Source: Sycobia sp. Sy_11
Lineage: Eukaryota > Arthropoda > Insecta > Hymenoptera > Epichrysomallidae
Reading direction: 5' to 3'
Assembly (NCBI GenBank): GCA_018907035.1
Contig: JACCIC010000052.1
Span: forward strand, 1,748,501 to 1,812,500
Length of the DNA: 64,000 bases
Below the pieces are notes generated by a model. The model ran no database searches, was not told the DNA's origin, and saw only the letters and a program-made list of their open reading frames with translations. This document shows positions 11,421 to 20,524 of this stretch, piece by piece. Within the stretch, counting starts at the first letter, position 1. The number at the start of each line of letters is the position of its first letter. Made by a program: the position numbers and the translations under genes.

Positions 11421-11785
11421 TATTATTTTCTGACATTTTTGAAAGTTTACAGAAGACTTTGATTAAAGCCTATGGCTTATATCATGCTCATTTTTACATT
11501 ACTCAAGGATTGGCATTTGCAGCAGCTCTTCAAATGACGAAACTTGAAATGCAACTTTTAAATAATATTAATATGTTATTATTTATTGAAGACGTATTCC
11601 TGTTGTTCAATGTTTTCTTAAATTGTACGCTTGCTGAATTGAAACCACATTACAGTTTTTAACGTTCTGTTAAAATATTCGCATATTCAGATTTAAAAAT
11701 TACTGTATGAAGAATATAGTATAATCTTATACTTTTTCATGAGATTCTAAAAGTGAGAATTGTAAAATTCTTTTCCCTGATTAAT

Positions 11786-12070
11786 TTGTAGATTAGATAT
11801 TACTCGCCCTTGTTTCAATATTGCATTCATAGCCAAGCTAACGTCATTGTTACTCTTTGACGTTACTGGAATGATCTATGCAAATTTGGAAAATATAGAA
11901 CTCATTGTAAGGAAGTAATAATACAGTTTATTCTCCTTATAGTAAGGAATCATTTGTACAAAATCAGCTTTCCATATGTCGCCTATTCCACGTATAACAT
12001 ATTTTCTTTACTCATATCTACGGCGAGCAGGTTTCGGCAGCTCTTTAACTACTTTTCTATGTTTCTTTCA
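11786..12070 (-). pseudogene. Polinton integrase fragment
   Basis: A minus-strand frame with two in-frame stops gives ELPKPARRRYE, then YVIRGIGDIWKADFVQMIPY, then FLTMSSIFSKFA and finally KQGRVISNLQ. This is the retrovirus-type integrase of Polintons: the W-ADF/L-V-M segment contains the first catalytic Asp and the GRV--NLQ segment precedes the second. The downstream part with the second Asp and the Glu is not seen. Together with the polymerase next door it makes the Polinton call specific. Confidence 0.75.
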
Positions 12071-12109
12071 CTTTTCATTTATTTTTTATTACTTATATAA
12101 TTTTGTCAT

Positions 12110-12482
12110 TTAATTTATGCATCGATGAGTTCAATTTGAAATTGCTGATATAACTTGTGAATAGTTTTAATTGAGCTTGTAGTCTCATTTGAAACTGATC
12201 GTATTTCTGCTCATTACTTTTATTTTGATGATAGATGTCATAAAGAAATTGAAATTGAGAGTCTATTCTCATATCGTACTATTCGTATTTGTCCTCATCG
12301 ACATAAAAATAATCCAATTTATCTTCTACTTTTATTTGACATAGATTAATTAATTTAGATTTTTTATTTTGATCCTTTTGTTTCTATTCTCAATTAATCT
12401 TCTTCAACTTTTTTAACGTTTGATTAACTAATTTGAGCAGGGCGTTAATTCTAGATAAAAAATAATCTATTTCTTTCTGCAG
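12110..12482 (-). pseudogene. Unrecognised Polinton-associated frame, coiled-coil-like
   Basis: One minus-strand frame with about four stops reads as a Lys/Gln/Leu-rich protein, for example QKEIDYFLSRINALLKLVNQ and, later, YDQFQMRLQAQLKLFTSYIS. The pattern suggests coiled coil. It lies between the integrase remnant and the DDPNELVER gene on the same strand. I do not recognise it; it could be a structural or accessory Polinton gene, or the upstream part of one of its neighbours. Confidence 0.35.
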
Positions 12483-12551
12483 GATTGTGTTGAACATTTT
12501 TAGGTTAACAGCATCATTATCATTAGTGGTATCTTCTATACCAGAAAGTCA

Positions 12552-12629
12552 TTGAAGGACATACAAGGTAGTCGAAGTCGTCTACAAAACATTGTCTGGA
12601 AGACTTCGACTACCTTACATGTCCTTCAA
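12552..12629. other. 78-nt hairpin, pre-miRNA-like
   Basis: Arms of about 31 bases pair almost completely: TTGAAGGACATACAAGGTAG on the left and, on the right, CTACCTTACATGTCCTTCAA. The loop is about 16-18 bases. Size and pairing resemble a microRNA precursor. It lies in a Polinton remnant and could equally be a tiny inverted-repeat element. I do not recognise a known microRNA seed. Confidence 0.55.
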
Positions 12630-12719
12630 ATTTCTTTCAAACAATTCAAGACTTATATTACTAATAATAAGCGGAAAATTAAAATATGATATTAAGAGTA
12701 TTTAATATGTAGATACTAT

Positions 12720-13260
12720 TTTACATAGTTCTTGAATAATTGATTATATTTCATTATTATGATTTTCAGCTCATCGTCGTTCGACAAGCTCATTGGGATC
12801 ATCCCAGTATATACAATCTATTGATGGATTTTCCTTTGCTATTTTATATTTAGTTATGAGACTTCTTGATTTTAATGATTACTACAGCTGCACAATATTC
12901 GTGCAATAATATTGAAATATTTTCTACTCTTCGACGAGCGTATAGACTCATCTTTGCTACGGTTTTTTCCGGTCACTTGATGCTTCCAACATGTTGCGAT
13001 AATTTTGACGATCTAATGAACATATTATTTATCATCCGCTTTTTTTGAAGAGTAATATCATGTATCCATAACTTTTCACATAAGTCAAATCTCTAACTTT
13101 TATTGTTTTAGCAACAGATTCCATTTCAGAACCGCCAAGCATAAATACACCTCCATTACTTCTCATTTCGTACATGTTGTCGATTTTACTGCTCCTTTCA
13201 ACTAGTAATAATAAAACATCTGTTGTATCACTCTATCTAAGCATAGATTTGAATTTTGAA
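12720..13260 (-). pseudogene. Polinton-associated gene with DDPNELVER motif
   Basis: The minus strand gives NMYEMRSNGGVFMLGGSEME, a following VKSYGYMILLFKKSG, and after out-of-frame sequence IDCIYWDDPNELVER and NHNNEIYNQLFK near 12720-12850. This arrangement (a short N-terminal G-FMLG segment, a GLYELIFKK-like segment, and a C-terminal YW-DPNELV-RL segment) matches an uncharacterised protein that commonly accompanies insect Polintons. Its function is unknown to me. Stops and frameshifts show that it is dead. The call rests on memory of the motif, not on a search. Confidence 0.5.
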
Positions 13261-13402
13261 TTCATTATTGAGTTGCCCAAAGAAGCAAAGTCATCATCAA
13301 GGAGGCGGATCGAATATTTTCATTTATCATAAAACTACATTTCTGTTTCGATTTCGACAGTTTTTTCTTTGACTTGAAGAGTTTTCTGAAAGGGGTATCC
13401 AA

Positions 13403-13472
13403 AATGTTACCACAGGGATAACTGGTTTGCGGCAGCCAAGCGTTCATTGTTAGCGCTTCCTATCAGTGCTGG
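13403..13472 (+). pseudogene. 28S rRNA fragment (about 70 bp)
   Basis: The sequence TTACCACAGGGATAACTGG, followed by a few bases and GCAGCCAAGCGTTCAT, matches the peptidyl-transferase-centre region of eukaryotic nuclear 28S rRNA with about three differences. After a gap of about 27 rRNA bases, CTTCCTATCA matches the next conserved part. It is too short to be functional and is embedded in Polinton remnants. It is not the mitochondrial homologue, which differs in the TTACC-TAGGGATAAC core. Confidence 0.65.
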
Positions 13473-13654
13473 TTGCATCCAAAATGCTATTAGAAGATTG
13501 AGACCTTTCATTTTTTTAATTCGACAAAGTAGATTTTTTGTTAATTGCCTTAGAAGCTTGCAAAAGCTCAGTAAGTATATTCTTTTCTTTTTCAAACGTC
13601 AGTCAAATTTGCTGTTGAGATGCTGCTTAAAACTAAACTGAATGTTTAAAATTT

Positions 13655-13990
13655 TTTTAGTCCTTATTATTGCAAGACAGTCAAATCCTTTTCTATATCT
13701 ACCACCATCCATCGATTTATCGATGACAACAAATCTATACTTATCGTTTTTCCAGTATTCAAAATAAAAATTTCAAAACTCGTTGAGTGTATGATCAGTA
13801 TTTACAGACTTCATAAATATTTTTTGAATTTATATCGTCTTGACGGTAAATTATTAACATATTAATATTATCCGTGATAAGATATTTTGGTATGTGAGCA
13901 TAGAACTAACTTAGGTAAAAGTAGTCTAAATATTTCTGTCACCCCATAAAAAAATGTTCTGACGTTCTCCTACTTTTCATAAGGTACAAA
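13655..13990 (-). pseudogene. Polinton packaging ATPase, C-terminal end
   Basis: The minus strand, across several stops and frame changes, reads NMLIIYRQDDINSKNIYEVC, then VNTDHTLNEF, then YWKNDKYRFVVIDK and GGRYRKGFD. This is the C-terminal part of the FtsK/HerA-type ATPase of Polintons, whose usual end has a Q-D-NLK-IY--HV-TDM segment and VIDK----NGRYRKGFD. The Walker A and B motifs are not seen here. It marks the far end of the recognisable Polinton block. Confidence 0.65.
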
Positions 13991-14279
13991 ATCAATAATC
14001 AAAATTGGCAATAGGAAGTTTAACTTCCTGATGGGTACAATTCACGTCCACGTGACAAATTCAAGTTTGTCATTGAAGAATAATAAAATACAAATACATT
14101 TTTTATATTTCAAGAACAGTTTTGAATAAGCAGCTGACGATGCTTTTATATAAATCTCGGGAAAAGTTAATGCGAGAAAGTGGATTGTTTAATGGAGCAG
14201 TCAATAATTTACTTATCGAAATACATCTTCGTAGATAGTCTATTAGAAAAAAGTAATTATAAATTAGGTGTACAAATTT

Positions 14280-14700
14280 GCTTTCGACGTTTTCCCGAAT
14301 TTCGAGGTGGAAGCATGGCTGTGATATCGTAATAAACCCATTTTTTCGTCCGCAAGCACGATGCCAGGCAAAAATTCCATCCATCTTTGCTTTGCAAGCA
14401 GCTGTTCACAAGCGAGCAAATTCCATTCAACATCTCTCGGTTTCAATTTGTACGACACCCAATTTTCTGCCAATTCTTGTTGCGTTTGACACGAGTCTTG
14501 ATCAAGTAATGCCTCCAATTCTGCATCTTCTACAACCTTCTATCTTCCACCGCTATGCTGGTCTTCGACGTGAAAATCGCCGTTCTTAAAGTGTTGAAAC
14601 CACTCTCTAAGCGTTCTTTCAGTAATAACGGTCTCACCATATTCATTTGAAAGCATGCAACGAACCTCAGCCATAGATTTCTATATATTAAAGCAGAAAA
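14280..14700 (-). mobile_element. mariner fragment, N-terminal half
   Basis: The minus strand gives MLSNEYGETVITERTLREWF, then FKNGDFHVEDQHSGGR, then ALLDQDSCQTQQELAE, WVSYKLKPRDVE and ACEQLLAKQRW, followed by ADEKMGLL where TGDEKWI is expected. An in-frame stop and a deletion of about 30 residues between LAEN and WVSYK are visible. It is related to, but distinct from, the intact mariners in this window. No terminal repeats were identified. Confidence 0.75.
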
Positions 14701-14885
14701 TTAAAACCTCCCGCAAATCACGAATTTGGCTAGTAAGCTTACCTGTTTATTCAAGAATAACTTTATGATACAGACACAAATCGACTACTATTTCGATGAT
14801 GTTATATTTACAAATACCTAAGCTTATTGTATATCATCTACGATCTATTTATTTCGACTACTACTTATCGCTACAGCCATTTATT

Positions 14886-14886
<1 letters not shown>

Positions 14887-14929
<43 letters not shown>
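14887..14929. repeat. (TA)n microsatellite
   Basis: An uninterrupted TA run of about 21 units. Confidence 0.95.
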
Positions 14930-14935
<6 letters not shown>

Positions 14936-16708
14936 TCTCTTTTAATATTTAATTAATAAGTTTATCATTTAACAGAAGTTGTTAAATTAATTTCACAAAT
15001 TAGACATTGTTTTTTATATTCTTGTGAAAATACCACTATAGTACTTATTAATTGTAAAAGATATAAAAATATACTTTCATTTATATATCTGATATAAATG
15101 GACTTCTTGAGGTTTAAAACGACAAATATTGTACGTTTTACAGATACTTACTTTGTATAAAAGGAGTTTATTACTTTCTTTACTTTTCTTTGGAAAAATG
15201 GAATATATTTCTGAAATTTCATTTTTTTTCTTTTATAGAATATTTCTTTATTATTTTATTTACAAAATAACATTTGAGACAAATTGTTCTCCAGAAGGCG
15301 CTGTCATCAAGACACCTCTAAAGGCTTTTTTCCTTAATATCCAACCATGAACATGCACAAGAAAATTTGATGGCTGTGAAGACCGTTCTCCTCGGCGTCA
15401 TCTTAAGAAGTTGCTTGATCAGATATTCATCACTGTACGTCGCTACCACCAACAACTTTTCAAAGCCATTTGACAACATCAAACGCTCAGGAGTTGCAAC
15501 CATCAGCTGATCGACATCGGAACTTTGAAACTTCAAATACTTCGAGATGTACGACGCCAGAGATTTAACTGCTTTTCAACGCTGGATGAAACTCTGTATC
15601 CCTGAAGAATACGAAAGGAGTTCAACAAGGAAATTATGAATTATAATTACCTATTACTATTATAGAAATCCAAGTCGAAATTTAACATCTTACTCTGTAT
15701 TATGGCTTTCGCAGACCTGTATACGAGAAGGCATTCCATCATTACCATATCTATTTATTGGTAATTTACTGGAGGCCTTCCGGAACAGACCCACAATCCT
15801 ACTTTGGCCTTCGATTCTTCGTTATCGACAGAATAAAATTAAGTCAATCTATGACATCATGTACTTACATCGAAATAGCGTCATTTTCTCAATATGGAAT
15901 TAGCTACTCAACTAAGAATTAGCAAGAAAATTTGATTGATAAAAATCAGATAAAGTGTTCTTATAAGATTCATGCAAAATATTCATAATTAGTTTATACG
16001 ATTTCATACGTAACTCGAACCCAAGCGATCCGATTTTTACCATTCAAATTTCCTCGCAATCAATTAAAACTAAATATTGTACTTATGTCGAGTGTTCTAA
16101 ATTAAAAATAAATATTTTTATCGGTTTTACATTCTTTATAATATCATATATTAGCTAAAATAATGACAGTCGTTGACAATCAGAGTTGTAAAATCATAAG
16201 TACAACTTCTTTATAAAAAACAATGTATGTCATTTTTGAATTAAATAATACTTGATAAATGAGGGATGGAAATTCAATTTGAATATGCATATCATCACCA
16301 ATTTAAATAAGAAATGCGAATTACATTACGTAATAACTACTCATGAAAATCTTTATTTATTGATACTATTACACGAAAATCCTGTATAGGTCATAAAAAA
16401 ACTCTATTAAATTTTTAGTTTCTGGTAAAATAAAATCATTAAAATAATTTACAATAGATTATCCTTAATTATAAACGATATTAGTTAAAAATTTTATATC
16501 AACTTCGATAAAAATTAATAATTATATTCTAGCATAATTATGATATCGCTTTGTTTAGACAAACATCATCTTTATCTTTAAGAGAAATTAAAATTATCTG
16601 TTATATTTTCAGAAATATTTGATATTTTCCAGAAAACATGTTCTTTAATTATTAATACTGTTAAAAAGTTACAACATACCGAACATACATTTTTAGTTAT
16701 TTTCACAC
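14930..16708. other. Downstream flank of glutamine synthetase
   Basis: This AT-rich stretch lies 3' of the glutamine synthetase stop and probably holds its 3' untranslated region near 16.0-16.7 kb. A short plus-strand segment near 15715-15770 reads EGIPSLPYLFIGNLLEAF, which resembles the proline-rich N-terminal hinge of an insect cytochrome P450, but no other P450 motif follows, so it is not annotated as a gene. Confidence 0.4.
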
Positions 16709-17185
16709 TTATTCATTAAGTATACATGTTCGTATAAGGGCGTCGCAAACTGAATAAGGATCGCAATTACTACTAGGTCTTCTATCTTCAAGGTATCCCT
16801 TATTAGCCTCAGCAACACCACGAGGAATTCGAATACTGACATTACGATTAGCCACGCCAAAACTGAAATCGTGAATGCTACTGGTTTCGCACATGCCAGT
16901 TAACCTACGCTCATTGTCTCTACCCTCTCGTGGATCATACGCTCTAATATGTCTTGCATGTCTTTTACTCAACTTTTCGATTGCCCTTTTAATTTCCTCA
17001 ATTCCATTATGAGCTCGCATTGTTTTAGTTGAAAAGTTACAGTGAGCGCCGGCGCCATTCCAGTGGCCCGGTATGGGTTTTGGATCAAGACTTACGATTA
17101 CTCCAAACTCTTCCGCAATACGGTGAAGAAGGAACCTAGACATCCAAAGATCGTCCCCTGCAGTAATACCATAACTGGGACCAAT
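16709..17185 (-). CDS. GS: Glutamine synthetase, C-terminal exon
   Basis: This exon starts after an AG at 17186-17187 and runs 477 bases to a TAA stop at 16709-16711. It encodes the C-terminal 158 residues of the ATP-dependent enzyme that makes glutamine from glutamate and ammonia. Seen in order: [40 protein letters not shown] (the ATP-binding signature), [33 protein letters not shown] and [20 protein letters not shown]. All blocks are intact and of normal length, so this gene appears functional. Its intron phase 0 boundary matches the end of the upstream exon at 18654. The intron between them contains a dead mariner. The protein ends RTCILNE, giving no clue to a targeting signal. Confidence 0.96.
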   Translation of the reverse strand: MGPSYGITAGDDLWMSRFLLHRIAEEFGVIVSLDPKPIPGHWNGAGAHCNFSTKTMRAHNGIEEIKRAIEKLSKRHARHIRAYDPREGRDNERRLTGMCETSSIHDFSFGVANRNVSIRIPRGVAEANKGYLEDRRPSSNCDPYSVCDALIRTCILNE

Positions 17186-17301
17186 CTACAATAAAAGTTA
17201 GAATTTTCTTTTCATTTTCTTTTAGAATATTCAATTTATTCTATTGTCAATTTAATTAAATTTATCAAATATGAAACGTAGCTATAATTATTAAGAGGTG
17301 A

Positions 17302-18546
17302 ACTTAGTTTCCGACCTTTTTTAACGGAACAAGGATATTTATGATGGAAAATGGATACATGTTAGCTTAATCAAAATTTTCCGTCATTTTCTACTACTTT
17401 TACTTATCTTTCTGACAATATAGTGATATCGTGGCGAAAGAACGATGGCGGTTTTGAGGCAATCCAATTATCCACAAATTCTCGCACTTCTTAAACATAT
17501 CAGAGTACGTGTCAACGAGGTCGTGCTGTATCGATCTGAATAGATGGTAATAAGAAGGCGCAATGTCTGGCGAGTCCTGCACTAAATCTGGCTGGGTACG
17601 GCAACACTTTTCAATCGAGCTCCAAAAGGGTATTTTTGACAGTTTGCATAATATGTGACCGAGCGTTGTCATGCACGACTTTGTGCCTATTGCTCACGAT
17701 TGCTGATTTATGTTCGATTAATTTCTATTGCAAGTCATTCAGTTGGCGTTTGTATACCTCGGCAGTAACGGTTTCATTCGGTTTTCGAAGCTCGTAGTAC
17801 AGCACACCCTCTTGGTCCCACCAAATACACAGCAATACCTTTTGGCCTTGGATGTTCCGTTTTGGTGTCGATGTGAACGATTGATTGATTGGGTGCACTC
17901 ATGATTTTTTGCGCTTAGGATAGTCATAGTAGATCCACTTTTCATCACCAGTCATAATATGCCACAAAAAACTCTTCTTTTTTGCCTAGCAAGCAAAGAC
18001 AGTGCCATATTGTATCGATTCATGATGGTACTTTCAGTTAGATCACGTGGCATCCATTTTCCTTCTATATGAATCTTGCCCACCGCATGTAAATATTTTC
18101 CCGCTGCTCTGTCGTTGAATCCTAATTTATTAGCGAGTTTTTTCTGCGTTTGAGCTCAGTTTTCGTCCAATAATGCTTGCAATTCACTATCTTCAAACTT
18201 TTTCGGTGGTCCAGAACGTTCTTTGTCATGAATATCAGTATCTCCACTTTTAAACTGCTGAAACCATTCTTTACATGTTGTAAGCGAAGGAGCTTGTTCA
18301 CCATAAAATTATTGAAGCAATCGATAAGTTTCTGCTACACTTTTTTCAAATCATAAAAGTAAAAAACGATTTATCGTGATTCATTTTTGACTGATCTAAA
18401 AATTGTAATGTTTACACAAATGATGGCACCTATTATCTGAATTTTATTAGTAAATTCCAAAACAAAAAAAATAAGTATTAGATCCGACACATCTGACTTT
18501 TTGTACTACTTATATCGTCATCTAAATGTGAAGGTCGAAAACTAGG
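17302..18546 (-). mobile_element. mariner copy B in glutamine synthetase intron
   Basis: This is the sister of mariner copy A at 8335-9763, reading on the minus strand, the same direction as the host gene. The ends are AACTTAGTTTCCGACC at the left and its counterpart TCGAAAACTAGG at the right. Transposase pieces include IMTGDEKWIYYDYPKRKKS with the first Asp, VHDNARSHIMQTV with the second, and SPDIAPSYYHLF, where Tyr stands in place of the third Asp, exactly as in copy A. Frameshifts and stops break the frame. It preserves the empty target site for the 158-bp insertion found in copy A. It accounts for most of the 1.47-kb intron. Confidence 0.88.
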
Positions 18547-18653
18547 CGCGCCTCGTAATATGTTTAAAGTACTTTTATAGAAGAAAATTTTGAAATTAAG
18601 TAATATTCTTTCTGTCTACAATGAAGTAAATGGTATAAATATTAAAACTATAC

Positions 18654-19102
18654 CTGATATTCCCATTGTGAAGGCATGACTTCAGCATTTGTTCCACCAA
18701 TGGCTATACCGGCATAAAAACAAGCACGATAATGAGCTTCAACAATATCACGTGCAACAACTTTATCAGCTCCAACACCGCAGTAATAAGGACCTTGAGG
18801 TCCAGGAAATCCATTTTTAGGCCAACCAAGAGGTCTACCATCGAAATCTAGAAAAGTATATTCCTGCTCGATACCAAACCATGGTTCTTCATTTTTAACT
18901 AATTCCATAGCCTTATTCGCAGAAGCACGCGTATTAGATTTGGTTGGACTCATATCTGAAAGGTAAGTTTCGCATAGAACTAAGATGTTGTGGCCAAGAC
19001 GGAACGGATCCTTGTAAATAGCTTTGGGTACCAGAAAAATATCACTGTTTTCACCTTCAGCCTGGTACGTTGAACTTCCATCATACTGCCACTTAGGAAG
19101 AT
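18654..19102 (-). CDS. GS: Glutamine synthetase, middle exon
   Basis: The exon begins after TTTTTTAG (19103-19105) and ends at CAG before GTATAG (18653). Its 449 bases plus the one base carried from the upstream exon give exactly 150 codons. Seen in order: [20 protein letters not shown] (beta-grasp end and start of the catalytic domain), [20 protein letters not shown], then [36 protein letters not shown] (metal-binding Glu residues) and [20 protein letters not shown], ending [15 protein letters not shown]. No damage is seen. The exon is separated from the next upstream one by 37.6 kb of mobile DNA and from the next downstream one by an intron holding mariner copy B. Confidence 0.96.
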
Positions 19103-19524
19103 CTAAAAAATATTAATTTATTAGACATCTAGTACAACATTTTCAAACTATTTAAGTTATAAATTCTCTATGAAAACAAATAGTAAATGAATCAAATAAA
19201 ATCAAGTTCAAAAAGCATTATGAGGTCACATATATTTTTTCTTATAATGATTGATAATGATATATTTTGAATAATTCGTTTAAATTATTCTATTTATATA
19301 CATCGTCACGTTCTAGATTTTCCATTCTATGAAAAAATAATTTCCATTATTTCTACTCCAAATATATTTTCTTTAATGGCAAAATATAAAAAAGGTCATC
19401 TACTGCTCTAATAAATCTGTACTAAGAGCAAGTTTCGCCAAGCAGGCCATTAGGCAATACAACAATCTCAAGGATTTATTATTTTATTAACAACTGAATA
19501 CCATCTTTTGCTCATATACAAGCC

Positions 19525-19985
19525 AGGCGAGCCCGGGTCATCGACGTTGAAGGAAATATTGACATAAATAAGATCATGTTATGCATATGGTGGGATCAAA
19601 AGGGTGTCGTATACTATAAATTGCTTCCGAGGGACAAACTATCAAAGGACCATGGTATCGAACCCATTTTATTCATTTGAAGCACTTTTAATTAGGATAA
19701 TTCTCGACTACAGGATGTGGCTTCGGTCAAAAACTATTTGGAGAATAGTGCATGGAAAATTTTGTTTCACGTGCCTTACACTCTAGATTTAGCACCATCT
19801 GGCTACTATTTGTTTCCTTCAATGCAGGATGCTCTTACGGGAGTACGCTTCGGTTCAATAGAGGGAATTAAAAATTGGTTGGATTCAATGTCGGTTTGGT
19901 AGTAGAGAAATTCTTTTGGTTCGGAATTCCTCAATTGCCGGAATAATGGGAAAAGTTATAACTTCTGATGAATGATACTTTGAAT
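19525..19985 (+). mobile_element. mariner fragment, C-terminal half
   Basis: Plus-strand pieces read DINKIMLCIWWDQKGVVYYK, then after damaged sequence VKNYLENSAWKILFHVPYTL, DLAPSGYYLFPSMQDAL and GIKNWLDS. This is the C-terminal half of a mariner transposase. The third catalytic Asp is Gly (SGYY). There is an internal stop and a frameshift. No 5' half or terminal repeats remain; the right end runs into a (TA)n tract. Confidence 0.8.
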
Positions 19986-19992
19986 ATATGGT

Positions 19993-19996
<4 letters not shown>

Positions 19997-20038
<42 letters not shown>
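19997..20038. repeat. (TA)n microsatellite
   Basis: A TA run of about 21 units that directly precedes a minisatellite array, an arrangement repeated at 44.45, 48.77 and 58.39 kb. Confidence 0.95.
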
Positions 20039-20039
<1 letters not shown>

Positions 20040-20049
20040 AATGTATATA

Positions 20050-20400
20050 ATATTGTATATATTATATAAATAGACATGCATCGTATACAGGGCTTCTACG
20101 AAGAAATATTGTACTTGCGTGTACAGATGGTTGAATACGATAACTCGATGCTTCAGGACGGTTACTTCTGGAAATTTTTGTGTTTGAATGGTAGAATACG
20201 ATGTACAGGCGTTTCCAAACGAATTCGGCAGAGAGTATTGTATTTAGTCAGTAGAAAATGTCTAGCTTCCTCGGAGCGAATTCTACGGGTAGTTGCGTGT
20301 TCGGGCCGTAAAAGACGATGTCCAGGTATGACGAGACGAATTCTATTAGAGATAATAAGGAGAGATTGCCGATGACATATACGAAAGCCTCGACAATTTT
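20050..20400 (+). repeat. 60-bp minisatellite, about 5-6 diverged units
   Basis: Units of 57-60 bases repeat with the core TTCTACGGG, then a GTTCG-GGTAGAA segment, then GATGTCCAGG and a C-CGGGACGA end. Units start near 20090, 20160, 20220, 20277 and 20338. Arrays of the same unit occur at 44554-44935 and 48815-49420, and a single partial unit at 58460-58540. Confidence 0.8.
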
Positions 20401-20524
20401 CGAGCTCCGTGAACGCGACGTCACATCTACGTCAGCATAAATTAATGTGCACATTTGCCTACCTCACAAGCTGTGACGTAGGCAATAAATATATATAGAT
20501 ATGGCTGTATGCTAATGTCCCATG

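Larger units (their letters stand above)
6800..11660 (+). pseudogene. Polinton DNA polymerase B, three pieces
   Basis: Homology to the insect Polinton polymerase protein can be followed in order through many stops. At 6800-7050: an FGEIINCNHVDILSFLNNVH segment and LHIEEFQEKN. At 7353-7607: a frame ending in VLIKSISRLLASQ and a CETCL zinc-finger half. At 7745-7800: FVIYAKFEFLLKPIE, where functional copies have an exonuclease YADFE motif, so the key Asp is lost. At 7995-8070: a DCHICRKPFRNEQ finger. After the first mariner, at 9870-10060: FYNKLTV then HISEEDFTHV. After the second mariner, at 11450-11590: IKAYGLYHAHFYITQGLAF and MTKLEMQLLNNINMLLFIE. The palm-domain active site is not present. 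Confidence 0.8.
6780..13990. mobile_element. Polinton/Maverick remnant with nested insertions
   Basis: Four decayed genes characteristic of Polintons lie together: protein-primed DNA polymerase B on the plus strand, and on the minus strand a retrovirus-type integrase, a gene with the DDPNELVER signature, and the C-terminal end of the packaging ATPase. Polymerase converges on the other genes, as in many Polintons. All are riddled with stops and frameshifts. Two mariner elements interrupt the polymerase. Terminal inverted repeats of the Polinton were not found, and capsid genes were not recognised, so the copy is partial. Adintovirus-type relatives share this gene set and cannot be excluded. 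Confidence 0.8.

Noticed and set aside
15690..15910. Cytochrome P450-like N-terminal motif (GIPSLPYLFIGNLLEAF)
   Set aside because: Only one short segment matches; no helix C, I, ExxR or haem motif nearby.
20076..20375. 99-codon open frame
   Set aside because: It is a by-product of the 60-bp minisatellite, whose period is a multiple of three; stops break it in other arrays.
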